This document shows, in pieces, positions 34,100-45,869 of a stretch of DNA of 64,000 nucleotides. Source of the stretch: Lycorma delicatula (Eukaryota > Arthropoda > Insecta > Hemiptera > Fulgoridae); NCBI RefSeq assembly GCF_047948215.1, contig NC_134457.1:87678898-87742897 (forward strand), given 5' to 3'. Positions within the stretch are counted from its first letter, which is position 1, and every line of letters begins with the position of its first letter. A program made the position numbers and the translations under genes. The notes under the pieces were generated by a model. It searched no databases, was not told where the DNA came from, and saw nothing but the letters and a program-made list of their open reading frames with translations.

Positions 34100-36270
34100 G
34101 TCAGTTAAATATGCGTCGTGGGCCGGATGCAACCCTCAGGCTTTTAGTAGGACAGCACTGAATGGAACCATTCATTATAAATATCTTGAAAATATATTAC
34201 ATTAAATCCGTTGATAAAAACTAAATAATAAGAAAAGAAATTACCTAGCGGGAGAATAAAACACTAGAAGTTACAATAAGTTAGCCTTCATTTATAGGAG
34301 TTTCTTATAGTGCATTGTTTTCATTCATTATTTATATTTTCATCTCACCACTGAACCATTAAGCGTAATGTGGGCGGACTATTAACATAAATTCATTAAT
34401 ATTAATAAATCTCTGAGTCATTCGACGGAACATTATGGATTCGGGGTGTTCCTGTAACAAATTATTACAGTATTATTATTTTTTTATTTTACGTGTTTTA
34501 TTTAATGATTTTTTAGCCAATGGGAAAATGCGTTGGTTAAATTTATAACTATTATTTGTCAAAAAGTTGTTCTTAGTTAAATGATTTACTATAGATTCAA
34601 CAGTAAATTGTATTACTTTATTGCATTTTTTATAAAAAAACAAAAATTTGAAATATAGCCTACTTGATGATTAAATTTTGAATTTTAAATGGGTTATAAA
34701 TTTTATATAATATATATATATATATATATATTTTAAATATCACTTGTTATTAAAACAAAAAGAAAAATAAATGAAATGAAAACAAAACGGTAAACAACCA
34801 TTATTCATTGTATCCATCATAAAATGTTTATAGTTAAGCTTTTACGACTATTCAAAGTTAACTTAAAACGTTCATAAATATAGATTTTTGAATTACAAAA
34901 AGTTTATTTTTTTGCGAAAAATATATAAAAAAATCTACGTTGAAACATGTTTATAGAGAATACTCAAACTGATTTTTCTCTCTTTGTTGTACTTTTATTA
35001 CACATCCTTTTTTTTATCGGTAACAATAAAAAGGAGGGGGTTCTCAATTCATAATTTTCTTCCCGATAACTTAAGTGAAAGTTTTTGAAACGAAAATAAA
35101 ATATTCTAAATATTCGATTTATGAATATTTTTTATCGATATTAATGCTTGATAACAGATGTTAGTTATATCGTTACCAACAGCTCTGCAGATCTCGCTCA
35201 TTTGTGTTGAATTTAATAAATTTAGCTCTAAAATAAAATAAAATTAATAAACTGAAAATTAAAAGTTGAAAAAGAAACTGTTGATCGTAATTGATTGTTG
35301 AAGGTGTAATTAGTGAAAGAATAATCTTATTGTATTATCAATATTATAAACACTGTTTCCAAAGACACCGGACATTACTGACTGATCACTGTTGAGAAGA
35401 AGCTTCCATTATAATCCCACATTTTTGTATTTTTAATTTTTGATGTAATTTTCAAATTTTTATGCTATAATTAAGGTATTATGGAGAAAGCGATTTAACA
35501 GTATATTGATGAAAACACAGTGCGGTGCAGTAATATTACAACGGTTCTGGGGAAAGAATATTAAACTTAAAATGTGAAGGTATAAAGTATATGTAATACG
35601 TAACCCGATGACAAAAAAAAAAAAAAAAAAAAAAATGGAATGAACTGTGACGTCTCGAGTGGAGGAGAGGCTAAGCTTTAGTAGTTCTTTAGTTCCTTCT
35701 TTTTTAAATTTTATCAAAATATAAGTTTTTCATCTTCTTTGTTTCTTCAAAACAAATTTTTTTATGGGCAGAATTTTATTTGACTACCCCACATTTTAAA
35801 TAAAAGTGAATATTAAAAATAAACATTTAGTAATATAATTTTAAGAAAAACTATTAAATATAATCTTTCAATTTAAAAAAGAAATCTACCAAATTTAGAG
35901 TAAGTTGTAAATGATTGATTTTAATTTTGTGCCGTATTAAAAATTTAAAGAATTAAAAAGAAGTATTATTTTTACTTTTTTTTTCGTTTATTTTTTGAAC
36001 GGTTTTTTAAATATTAATATTTTTAAGTTAATTATTTTTTATATAAATGAAGAACATTTCTTTTGATGACTAGCATCAATATAATTTCGTAATATAATTT
36101 CAGATTTATATTATTATTATTATGTTCAAGAGTATTATTATCATTTTTATTTTCAACGCGTAGTTCTAACATTAACTTCCTCTCTTATACTTAAGTAACG
36201 AAATGAAATGATGACAAGCTAAAAATTTCAACTCCACCTGGGATTGAATACGTTAGCTTTAGTGAATCTT
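34100..36270. other. AT-rich stretch with microsatellite and poly(A)
   Basis: It contains a (TA)n tract at 34704-34732 and a run of 23 A at 35613-35635. The minus-strand frame 35460-35717 is built partly on that poly(A) and is not a gene. Nothing else recognised. Confidence 0.45.
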
Positions 36271-36276
36271 CGTTCT

Positions 36277-36450
36277 TTCTTTTCTGTTTAGCCTCCGGAA
36301 TCACCGAAAGATATTACTTCAGAGGATGACTGAGGATGATATGTATGAATGTAAATAAAGTGTAGTCTTGTACGTTCTCAGGTCGACTATTCCCCTGAGA
36401 TGTGTGGTTAATTGAAACCCAACTACCACAGAACACCGGAATCTAGAATT
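36277..36450 (-). repeat. Main tRNA-derived SINE, 5'-truncated (copy 5)
   Basis: On the plus strand it reads 'ctgtttagcctccggaatca' ... 'cctgagatgtgtggttaatt' ... 'gaacaccggaatctagaatt'. The tRNA-like head is missing at the high-coordinate end, only ~5 bp from the head of copy 6. Confidence 0.9.
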
Positions 36451-36455
36451 AGCTG

Positions 36456-36746
36456 CCACCGGGTTGGTTTAGTGGTGAACTCGTCATCGCAAATCAGCTG
36501 ATTTCAAAGTCGAGCGTTCTAAGGTTCAAATCCTAGTAAAGGCAGTTACTTTTATATAGATTTGAATATTACGTGTGTACCGGTATTCTTTGGCGGTTAG
36601 GTTTCAATTAACCACACATCTCAGGAATGGTCTGTACAAGAATCTATATATACCAACCTCATTTAGATTCATACATATCATCCTCATTCAACTTCTGAAG
36701 TAATACCTTACAGTGGTTCAGGAAGTTAAACAGAAAAAAGAAAAAG
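36456..36746 (+). repeat. Main tRNA-derived SINE, full length (copy 6)
   Basis: The clearest tRNA-like head in the window: 'ccaccgggttggtttagtgg' (A-box) and 'aaggttcaaatcctag' (B-box), separated by 'aaatcagctgattt'. The body and tail are complete, ending 'taaacagaaaaaagaaaaag'. Confidence 0.92.
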
Positions 36747-37351
36747 AATTAGTTCTATCCATTGACAAGTTAATTACCGAAGCGAACTATTTGTACTATT
36801 TTTTAAAAATATTTTTTGTAGTTGTTGATTTTTAATAAAGTAAGTAAATAAGTTTAACCCAACTAAATTTGTTTCAGATTTAAGTGTTTTATATTTATTA
36901 ATTTATCTTATAAAAACATTGAAATAAAACGTAACATGGTTTACCTCGATATTTTTAAAACGGTATTAATAACTTATATTTATCATTTTTATAGAATAAA
37001 ATTCAATTTTAGTGTTCCTATAAAAAAAAATACGAGTAAACAAATAAAATATTTTGTTATAGATACATTGATTTTTTTTTAATATAATACAAAAGAACCC
37101 ATAAAATGCATTTTTTAATACATTTTTATAATTTAATATTTTTTTTAATGTGTTTAAGGGATGAAGATAATAAATTTAACCTGATCTCACTTGAGATCCT
37201 TTTTCTTATGGGGGCTTGGGATATAGTAGTTTCAAATGAAATAAAAGATCGTTTTGAGATAGGAACATTGGCTAAATTTAGTTTTGTGGATTTAAGTGAA
37301 GAAAAAGTTGTTTAAGAACCATAATACGTATTTTTATAAAAAATAAAAAAA

Positions 37352-37352
<1 letters not shown>

Positions 37353-37403
<51 letters not shown>
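37353..37403. repeat. (TA)n(CA)n microsatellite
   Basis: A TA tract of about 40 bases followed by CA units. Confidence 0.95.
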
Positions 37404-37616
37404 CGCGTTTACTCCCGTAATTCACGTACCTGAATTTTTAAAAAATAATCAAAAATAAAATATCCAGTCAAATAAATATCATTTTCGTACTGATTATCGA
37501 TATTTTAGTTTCTTTATAAACCGATGTAAAATCGTTTCCTCGTATAAATCACACACATACTTTTAAATAAAATGCTCGTATATTGATCAAAAAAGTGTAT
37601 GAATTTTTGAGAGTAA

Positions 37617-37656
<40 letters not shown>

Positions 37657-37672
37657 AACACACACGCTCGCG
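37617..37672. repeat. (TA)n(GT)n microsatellite with CA/CG end
   Basis: TA, then GT to 37656, then 'aacacacacgctcgcgcg'. The GT and CA parts could fold on each other. The minus-strand frame over it (37514-37735) is an artefact. Confidence 0.92.
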
Positions 37673-38399
37673 CGTGCACGTAATAATCTGTTTAATTATC
37701 ATCTCAGACTCTAGGTTTAAGTTTAAAAAGACCATTATGTAATAATATTAATTAGATAATTAATAATATATGCTTTCTAACATAGCACAGTTGATGAAAC
37801 CTTGTTGCAAAGCAATTTTTTTTTGAGGAATTAAATCTTCGTTCTTAAATTTGATTATGGGGCCTAACACGGCGAAAATATCTAATAATACAAAAAAAAC
37901 GTATGTATTTACGACAAATTTTATTTTAAATTAACGGATTTCCTTTTACGTAAATATTTCAATAATGTGTTTCTATAAATAAGCACAGAAAATGTATTAT
38001 CAACGAAAGCGAATGCGTGAGAACGGATACAAGTAACAATGTACTTGACTGTAAAAGGCATTGAACATTTTAATCATTTGGAAAGTTATTGGATATAATG
38101 AAGACAGAGATCGTGAGAGAAGACCAAACGTGCAATTTAAAGAAAAGTCTGTTATTTTTAGTTAATATTAATAACTGTCATTATTTTTATATTTTTGGAT
38201 TAATTTACGATCGTTTCGTTAATATTCTAATGCATTGCAAAGAATTTTTTTTTTTTTTCTAACACATGGTTTAGAATAATTTTTTATCCCATTTCAAAAA
38301 AATGATTATTATATCTTTTTTACTGTAATGAGGAGTTATAATTGTTAAAATATAAAATATGTTATAATTATAATTATAAAATATGAATAAATAAAAAAA

Positions 38400-38580
38400 A
38401 ATTATAGGACAACGACCTTACGTGCAACGGAAACTGCAGCCCACGATGCATTATACTGCAGTTGCAACGCCCAGCAGATGTATTCGCCCACTATGTGTCT
38501 AATAGGAAACGTTTGTCAGCCGTGCAAGTCGTACAGGTAGACTCGCCTCCGATTGATTTCTCAGGCCAACATGTTATAAA
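38400..38580 (+). other. GC-richer block, possible orphan exon
   Basis: In an otherwise AT-rich neighbourhood this block has balanced base composition. A candidate exon 38408-38536 (129 nt, divisible by three) is bounded by 'ttatag' before and 'cag|gtagac' after. The two bounding splice-like sites are plausible, though there is no good pyrimidine tract. Two frames are open across it. One reads 'CSCNAQQMYSPTMCLIGNVC' near its centre, with five clustered Cys suggestive of an extracellular disulphide domain. The other, open to 38668, reads 'CNGNCSPRCIILQ' and then 'PADVFAHYVSNRKRLSAVQV'. I do not recognise the protein. It could equally be a repeat fragment. Confidence 0.3.
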
Positions 38581-38984
38581 TCTCAAGTTTTGTTCTATTA
38601 AATGTTTGATTTATATCACCGGATGTAAAATTTATCTCCAACCGGTGTACAAATTTGTTAACAATTGATTTTTTTTTTTTAATTTTGATTTGATCGTATT
38701 TTTTGATTTAAAACCATCTATAATGTAACAACATTTTAAAAGTTATTTTATTTTTCTTTACATTGCTTTTATAATAATTTTTACATTAGTACTTACTTTG
38801 CTAATTATTAAAATACTAATAATTAATAATTCTGTCGTTAAAAATAACCAGTAACTTTGTGAATAAGAGTGTAACGAGAGAAAGCTTAGAAATGAAGTTT
38901 CTATTTATTTTTATACATTTATTTTAGCGCAACAATAACAATATAAATATCTGGAGCATATCTTACACATCATGAACAGTAGAA

Positions 38985-39115
38985 CTGGCGTACACTACGT
39001 AAATATGATACGAGCGATATATAATCTATAGAAAAAGTATGGTACCGGTTCGAACCCCTTTCACTACTCATCAACTTAATCTTTACATTAAAAAAAAAAA
39101 AAAAAAAAAAAAAAA
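38985..39115 (+). repeat. Possible SINE-like insert ending in poly(A)
   Basis: 'ggtaccggttcgaacccc' resembles a B-box and is followed within 50 bp by a run of 26 A (39090-39115). A weak A-box-like 'tggcgtacacta' lies ~55 bp upstream of the B-box. This would fit a short tRNA-derived retroposon, but there is no second copy in the window to support it. Confidence 0.3.
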
Positions 39116-39559
39116 CAATAAAAATTAATCTTTGTACTTAGTGTTTTTTAGTTAGTAACTATATTTATGATAGAACTGATTGCTTAATATTACTTACAAG
39201 TGATTGCATAATCCTTTGTTAAAACTTACCTGTAAAAAAAGAAAAACAAAACATTAAATTCTTCTTTATTATATTTATAAAACTAAAGATTATTTTTCAT
39301 TAATTATAACCTATATTTTATAAAAAATATATGATGAAAAGTAATATTTATGTAATAAAATAATCACAGCATATAATCTGTGAATAAAAAAAAATATAAA
39401 TGGACAAAAATAATGTTTATATCTACTTATTATACTTTCTTAACCAATAGATAAGAAAAAATCTACGGTAAACCTATAGTACGGCAATCCTTAAATAATT
39501 ATTTCAGTGGTTAATGTAAAGGTGTAATGTAAACGTGGTTAAAAATAAAGAATTTATCA

Positions 39560-40015
39560 AATGCTCCTATCTCGAAACGATCTATTTTTTTGGGTGTGAA
39601 GCCACCACGTTGCCAAACCCTCAATGGGAGTAAAAATAATTTAAATAAAAAGAATAATGTAATGATATATCATTTTAAAAGGCGTTGAAAAGCAAACAGA
39701 TTAATATTAAAAAAAACTGGGATGCAACAGCTCTAAACAAAATTGGCGGCCATTTAATTTTTTTTGACAGTAATTTCAAAAGCGAGTCTTTAATCTGTTC
39801 CTTTTAAATAACTTTCAACACTGAAAGGTTAAAAATGCTTCTATCTCAGAATGATATATTTCCATTATGAGCTTACGACTTGAAAAATATCGTTTGCCAT
39901 TTTTAAAAATAAGTATTAAATGGCTATCATTTTGGTTAAGATTGTCGTAGCCCATGTTTTACGTCAAAAACAAAAATTTTTAAGTCAAAACAAAGTTTCG
40001 TTTTTCAATAGCCAT
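39560..40015 (+). repeat. Family C-related repeat, left part (split by a SINE)
   Basis: Phrases such as 'attggcggccatttaatttt', 'gcttctatctcagaatgata' and 'ggctatcattttggttaaga' resemble the family C repeats at 20.5 and 31.7-32.3 kb. The repeat continues after the SINE at 40.33-40.43 kb ('atgtttgagttgtctc', also at 32.32 kb). Confidence 0.45.
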
Positions 40016-40031
40016 TAATATGGTGTAACAC

Positions 40032-40326
40032 TTACTTTCTCCTGTTTAACCTCCGGGAATCACCGTTCAGGTGTTACTTCGGAGGATGAATGTGGATGAT
40101 ATGTATGAGTGTGAATGAAGTGTATTCTTGTACGGTCTCAGTTCGAGCATTCCTGAGATGTGTGGTTAATTGAAACCCAACCACCAAAGAACACCGGTAT
40201 CCACGAACTAGAATTCATATCCGTATAAAAATAACTGACTTTACTAGGACTTGAACGCTGGAACCCTCGACTTCCATATCAGCTGATTTGGCAAGACGCG
40301 TTTACCACTAGATCAACCCGATAGTT
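40032..40326 (-). repeat. Main tRNA-derived SINE, full length with target-site duplication (copy 7)
   Basis: On the minus strand the tRNA-like head lies at the high end ('atcgggttgatctagtgg'; B-box 'gcgttcaagtcctag') and the tail at the low end. The flanks 'taatatggtgtaacac' (40016-40031) and 'taatatgatgtaacac' (40327-40342) differ at one of 16 positions and define the insertion exactly. Confidence 0.95.
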
Positions 40327-40384
40327 TAATATGATGTAACACAACTTTATGCTTTCTATTAAAATGTTTGAGTTGTCTCACGTA

Positions 40385-40399
40385 GGGGGGGGGGGGGGG
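40385..40399. repeat. Run of 15 G
   Basis: A G homopolymer in a family C-related repeat. Length errors are likely in sequencing. Confidence 0.95.
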
Positions 40400-42054
40400 A
40401 GTTGCATCATACCGAAAAATAGATCGTTTCGTAGTAGGAAAATATTCAAAATTAAATTTTTTTATGTTGCCATATTTTATTTCCCACTATTATTAAATAA
40501 TTTTGCGTAATTCTGAAGTTCTTACATAACCCTGTTGTTATGTATAGGCTACGTGAAATTGGAAACCGATTTTAATTTTTTATTTTTTCTTTATTTTATT
40601 TGTTATTTATTACGATAATAAAAGGAAAAAAAATGATTTAATGATCTAGTATGGCGTGAATACCTTAAGCTATATTGTATTGCATGTCTTCAGTGACAAC
40701 CAATATTTGCCCGGAGATGTTGTCATACTAATTTAACAAATAGAAAAACTTAATGTGTAGAATAACAGAATGTAGAGAGAGATTTCAAATTGAGCAAATT
40801 ATAAGAAAGAAGAGAAGAAAACTATAATTAAAATTAAAAATAGAGAATAAAAATGACCTCATAGAAAAAATGTTGCACAAACCGGTCTGATTTCATAAAA
40901 TAATTATTGCTGTCATTATTACTAATTGCTAATACTCAGGATGTTTCATGAATATAAGATTGATATTGTTTTAGCAAAATATAATTGTTTTAGAAAAAGA
41001 AATTAGCTATATTTTAAAATGATTTCATGTGTTAAGATCAGCTGAAAAGCGTGATCTCATGCATAAATAATTACATAAATGTTGTACGACGAAAAATTTG
41101 CGTTTAACGTATCATTAAAGTATTAAACTATTTTTTTTTTTTTAATTCTAAGGGTAGGGCCTAATGTTAAAATATTTATTACATACACGGTACTTTTCGC
41201 GTGTCGGGATGTATCTCTTAACGTATCTCTGTATAGTGTTAACTAAAATTTTATCCTACGTTATACACCTACTTTCTAGACTGTATAACAGACATATATA
41301 AAAGAAAGGTATTATACATTTATCTTATTCAAAATCTACGTGGGAAATATTACAGTATAAAATATATAAGATATTGCGAGTATTATTAATCAAAATTTAA
41401 CGTATATGTTCCTTAAAATATGCGTGAGTAATTTCAGCTTTGATTGAATTGATGTAATGATGCGTATGAAATCGACAAAGACTGTATTTATATCCATTAT
41501 AAACTATAGCTAATGATAATAGCTGTATATTTCAATAAAAAAAAAAAAAAAATTATAGATTAACGTAAAACAACATATTATTCCAAAAACTGTAATTTAA
41601 ATTTAATTTTACGATTAATTATGATTATATTTTGACAAAATAATTTTGACAGACGTTTGAAGTAACAATTAGATCCGGTTATTGTATTTTTTACTGGAAG
41701 AAACAGAGAAGGTACAGTACTAATTGCTTTGCACCTTAGCTAATGAGTTTAAGGTATAATTATCCGTTACCTAATACAGATAAAAATCAAGGATGACCGT
41801 ATTTTATTCTTTAATTGCTTTTCTTTTGGCTCGAGTGAACACGGTATACATAACTAAGATTCTGTAACATATTCTGTTTTTTAATATCACCAAAAAACAG
41901 GTTAAAAAATGGAGCCAGAATAAATTGATCTATTATTGTAAGGATAAAAGCCGATTAAGGATTCCAAAACTTTCCCGGCAATATCCATTTTGTTGAACAA
42001 AATTTTAAAATGAAAATTATGTAATAAAATTAAGTTAAAGAAAATTTATTCAAT

Positions 42055-42234
42055 TTTAAACAAAAATTGTAAATATTTCTACTATTATTATTCAGATTTC
42101 ATGAATAGAAAAGTAAAGCGGTGTTTAGTGCCATGAAGTTAATAATTTTATTAAATAAAATAAAATAAATGAAAATAAAATCGTAATGTTATTATTAAAT
42201 ATAAATTATTAATGATGATTATAATCATTATATC

Positions 42235-42291
<57 letters not shown>

Positions 42292-42511
42292 CGTGTTGTT
42301 TTTTTACCGGGAGGGGTTTGGCTCAGGTTATAGGAAGCGTATTTGATCCACTGTTGCAAAAAGATCACAAAGATCAAAAAAGATTTTATTTTCATTTATT
42401 TTATTTTATTTAATAAAATTATTAACTTCATAGCACTAAATACCGCTTTATTTTTCTTATTCATGAAGGCTGAATAATAATAGTAGAAATATTTACAATT
42501 TTTGTTTAAAA
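42055..42511. repeat. Long inverted repeat (arms ~130 bp) around (AT)n
   Basis: The left arm 42055-42181 and right arm 42383-42511 are reverse complements with only about six differences, one of them an indel (roughly 95% identity by eye). Shared blocks include 'aattgtaaatatttctacta', 'aagttaataattttattaaa' and 'taaaataaatgaaaataaaa'. The ~200-bp spacer holds a 52-base (AT)n tract (42239-42290) and 'accgggaggggtttggctca'. Similarity stops sharply at both arm ends. It could be the termini of a foldback-type element or a local inverted duplication. Confidence 0.92.
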
Positions 42512-43051
42512 ATCACTGTTTGAGCCCGTAAGTATAAAAAGCATGTAAAAGACATTTAGAAAATAAAAAAAATTAATTTAACTATATATGTTTATAAGTA
42601 TTTATGAATGTACAATCTTTGGTAAAAAGAATTCACTTATTTTAAAAAAATAAAATAAAATAACAATATCGATCTCTATCAAAACAGAACTGTTTTCGTA
42701 TAATTCTACACAATATTTTAGCTTACGAGAAAGGAGTTTTTTTAGCTTCCGTAGTCATTTTTAATAAATTATCGAATTCTTTAAAAGATAATCTTACCAG
42801 TTTATTAAAAATTTAATTGAAAGATCTTTTTTATAGAAACAGTATAACTCTACTTATGAATTTTTAAAAAGTAATAATAACTTTAAAAAAACTGTATTTC
42901 CTCTTTATATTTATGGAGTAGCATAACTAATCATTTCTGACGAAATCTGTATAATGTATTATTACGAAACCATCAACTGTCCCCTACGATTAGTGTCTCC
43001 TTCCTCGATGTGGTAGTTATATATTATTGAATTAAAAAAAGTTAAATTAAA

Positions 43052-43308
43052 GACACTTTTAGTTCAGTCGATTGCAATCAAAAAGGGAGGTGCACAACTA
43101 AATGTCACAACAGCCTTTAATAAAAAATGTCAACATTCTACGGCTAATCGTTTTTGTGTATGCGAGATACATACGTACGTACAGACGTCACGCCGAAACT
43201 AGTCAAAATGGATTCAGGGATGGTCAAAATGGATTTTTCCGTTGAAATCTGAAAACCGAAATTTTTCGCAATTACAATACTTCCTTTACTTCGTACAAGG
43301 AAATAAAA
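43052..43308 (+). repeat. Dispersed repeat family A, right part (copy)
   Basis: It has the same ordered blocks as 9885-10161 and 14010-14300, ending 'cttcctttacttcgtacaag'. Confidence 0.85.
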
Positions 43309-44051
43309 ATTTAATAAAAGGTTTACAAATTATATAGGGATTAAAGTTTATGTAGATTCGTACAGAATTAAATTAACTGGTAAAATAGATAGATAAATAT
43401 TAAAATAAATGACATAAATAATTTAGTAAGCTGAATATCAACCGACTAATGACAAAATAATTAAATTTAACTTACTGATGATAAACTTGTTATTAGCAAT
43501 TATATCTCAGTATGCCGAGTAACCAGTCAGACAGCATATAACGGCATCAGTTCAATATGTAAATTATCAAATTAATTTGATGCTTCAAGCAATCTATTTT
43601 ACTCTTGTTAGAACTGTAACACTTGAAAAGCACTTGACATATAACAACCACGATTCAGCATTCCTTTCAGTGAGAGTAATGTTGTTCATTAAACAGTCAG
43701 TCTTTTAAAGAGCTAAGTGAGGGTGCATTTGCAATGTTGAATGTTACATCGGTAGGACTGTTATGCTTATATGAAACGGTACATTCAATTCGAGGAAGAA
43801 GGCAAAGGGACACCGCGTCCATTTTTTATGCCAAATAAGCTTGGCACGGGATGTTTTATACGTGAGAACGATTGTTGTTCATGGGAGTCTCTCATATATC
43901 GTCTACAACCGTTGCGGTAATGAGATTTGACATAATAATGTGTTATTTAACTTATAGTCTTTTACTATGAAAATTTAAAATTAAGAAAAAATCTAATTCA
44001 TGATTTTTTACCTTAAAAATTTAAGAGATAGATAGAGAGAAAACTTAACTA

Positions 44052-44454
44052 TAGTGGGATAAAATTATCCGAACACTGATTTTCCGGATGTACAACCATC
44101 CGGACTGTTTACATCAGCACTAGGTTATATAAAAAGTAATACATTACTTAAAAAATTTAAGTACTATTCAAATAAAGCTTTGCTTCAACAGGTAATATAT
44201 TTTTATCGATCATTATTTTTAGTGAATGTTTTAACTGACTTTTGTGCGGTACGTATAATGTAGTATTTATTTAATTTTACTGAATTACATTTATTTTTTA
44301 TATTTTCGTGTTTTTAATAAATGTAACCTATTAAACATTAAAATGGTATGTCCAGTAAGTAAGATAAACACTTTTTAACTTTCTTACTATCCGGATTTCT
44401 GATTATACGGATTCGGCCTTGCAAAGGTCAATCCGGACAATAGGAATTCCGCTG
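44052..44454. mobile_element. Tigger/pogo-like MITE
   Basis: The left end 'tagtgggataaaattatccg' and the reverse complement of the right end 'cagcggaattcctattgtcc' show imperfect similarity typical of pogo/Tigger ends ('ttatccgaa'/'ttgtccgga', with extra 'ccgga' motifs inside). TA dinucleotides flank both (44050-44051 and 44455-44456). At ~400 bp with no coding frame it is a non-autonomous copy. Confidence 0.6.
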
Positions 44455-44604
44455 TATGTTATGACTTTACATATATCACACTATCACACGTGTATACATA
44501 TATATGTATATATATTTTTTTGTATGTGAGTAAATAGTTAATTTACTTTAGCAATGATTGGAAAAGTTAATATACCTTTCTATCATTTTAATATTTTAAA
44601 TAAT

Positions 44605-44606
<2 letters not shown>

Positions 44607-44634
<28 letters not shown>
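44607..44634. repeat. Poly(T) run of 28
   Basis: It could be the poly(A) tail of a minus-strand retroposon, but no body was recognised beside it. Confidence 0.9.
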
Positions 44635-44638
<4 letters not shown>

Positions 44639-45059
44639 ATTAAATCTCATAAAAACACTTTCTAATGAAACAGAATGATATAAAATATATCACTCAAATT
44701 CAAAAACAAACAAAAAAATAAAAAGTTTACCAAGTTATATATATTTACAAAAATGTATCTTTTAAACGGAGAAATATTTTTGTATGCATACGAAAGAAAT
44801 ATTATAGGATTTTTGTTAAAGTGTTTTACGCCTCTTTTGGAGTTACAGATACCGATTAAATTTATTAAACTTTTTTAATAAAAAATGAATACAACAAAAA
44901 TATATAGGACAGATTTTAAACTCTGATATAAAAAAATAATTCTTCAAAAATTGTATATTTTTTTAAGTTATCTCAAATTAAATGAACTACATTGTTAGAT
45001 ATATAAAGTGATAGTAAATTAATCAGCTGTTAAAAAAAATAACAAAGCAATCGCGTATT

Positions 45060-45815
45060 TATTATTTAACAGGACATTTCAAACAGTTTTTTTTACAACA
45101 CTTATTAACTTCAAATAAGTTCCACATGAGCACCTTTTCTGGCGCGCAAAATGTCTAGACGATATTCAGTTCATGCCACACATTACGAAGAATATTTGGA
45201 GTTATTCTAATAATTACTTCATTAATTAAAAGAAGATTCGAATTAATGGAATTAATTCGAATCTTCGAACGACATGAGCTACTCCAAATACGACAATTAT
45301 GATTGTTAACATGACCAGAAACATGGAAGGTTGCTTCGTAAGAGAAAATTACTTTTTTTCTAAAAACTCATTATCTTCGTTCACTTGATTTACCATAACA
45401 AAACAGTAACAGCGTGGTTATCGTCATCTTCAATTGCATGCACCATCGCATGAATTTTGAATGCATGAAGATTTAGGCGTTTGTGTAGAAACTTCACAAT
45501 CGTCGATTGCGTTATTCACAGTTCTAAACTCGCACTACGATTCGGTTTTCCCGGGCATCTCTAAAAAGTTTCTCTTATTCGATCCGAAACTTCCTCGGTA
45601 ACGGGAGATCTGCCAGCACCTTTCTTGTGTACTACATTTCCCGTATCCTTAAATTGCTGATACTAATATATAATAGAATCTTTATTACGAGGATCATGGC
45701 CGTACTGTAAACGAAAACGTGTACGAATAGTAATAACAGATACACTTTCGTGAAAGCATAGTACGGACATTGCTTTCTCATTCACGGTAGTCATTGCTCA
45801 ACTGATGATTTTCCC
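45060..45815 (-). pseudogene. Tc1/mariner-superfamily transposase pseudogene, internally deleted
   Basis: On the minus strand, ATG at about 45795 opens 'MTTVNEKAMSVLCFHESVSV'. It continues 'RFRLQYGHDPRNKDSI', 'YQQFKDTGNVVHKKGAGRSP', 'VTEEVSDRIRE', 'FLHKRLNLHAFKIH' and (shifted) 'YEATFHVSGHVNNHN' at 45345-45300. The catalytic core that should follow is gone. The text jumps to 'IRITPNILRNVWHELNIV' (45215-45150), the usual C-terminal region. A 16-bp-arm palindrome sits exactly at this junction. It is related to the 21.2-kb pseudogene. The protein would lack at least the second and third catalytic Asp. Confidence 0.82.
45232..45266. repeat. Perfect 16-bp inverted repeat
   Basis: The arms 'gaagattcgaattaat' (45232-45247) and its exact reverse complement (45251-45266) surround 'gga'. 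Weaker inverted similarity continues outward ('tatttggagt' on both sides). It marks the deletion point inside the transposase pseudogene. Confidence 0.95.
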
Positions 45816-45869
45816 TATTATTATATCGCATCGGTTTGTTCGTTCAAGGTCAATAGGAATAATTTCTGT

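Noticed and set aside
37514..37735. Minus-strand frame with His-Thr and Ile-Tyr repeats
   Set aside because: It is a translation of the GT/TA microsatellite.
40385..40399. G15 run as a regulatory or G-quadruplex site
   Set aside because: It is a homopolymer inside a dispersed repeat; there is no second G-tract arrangement and its length is unreliable.
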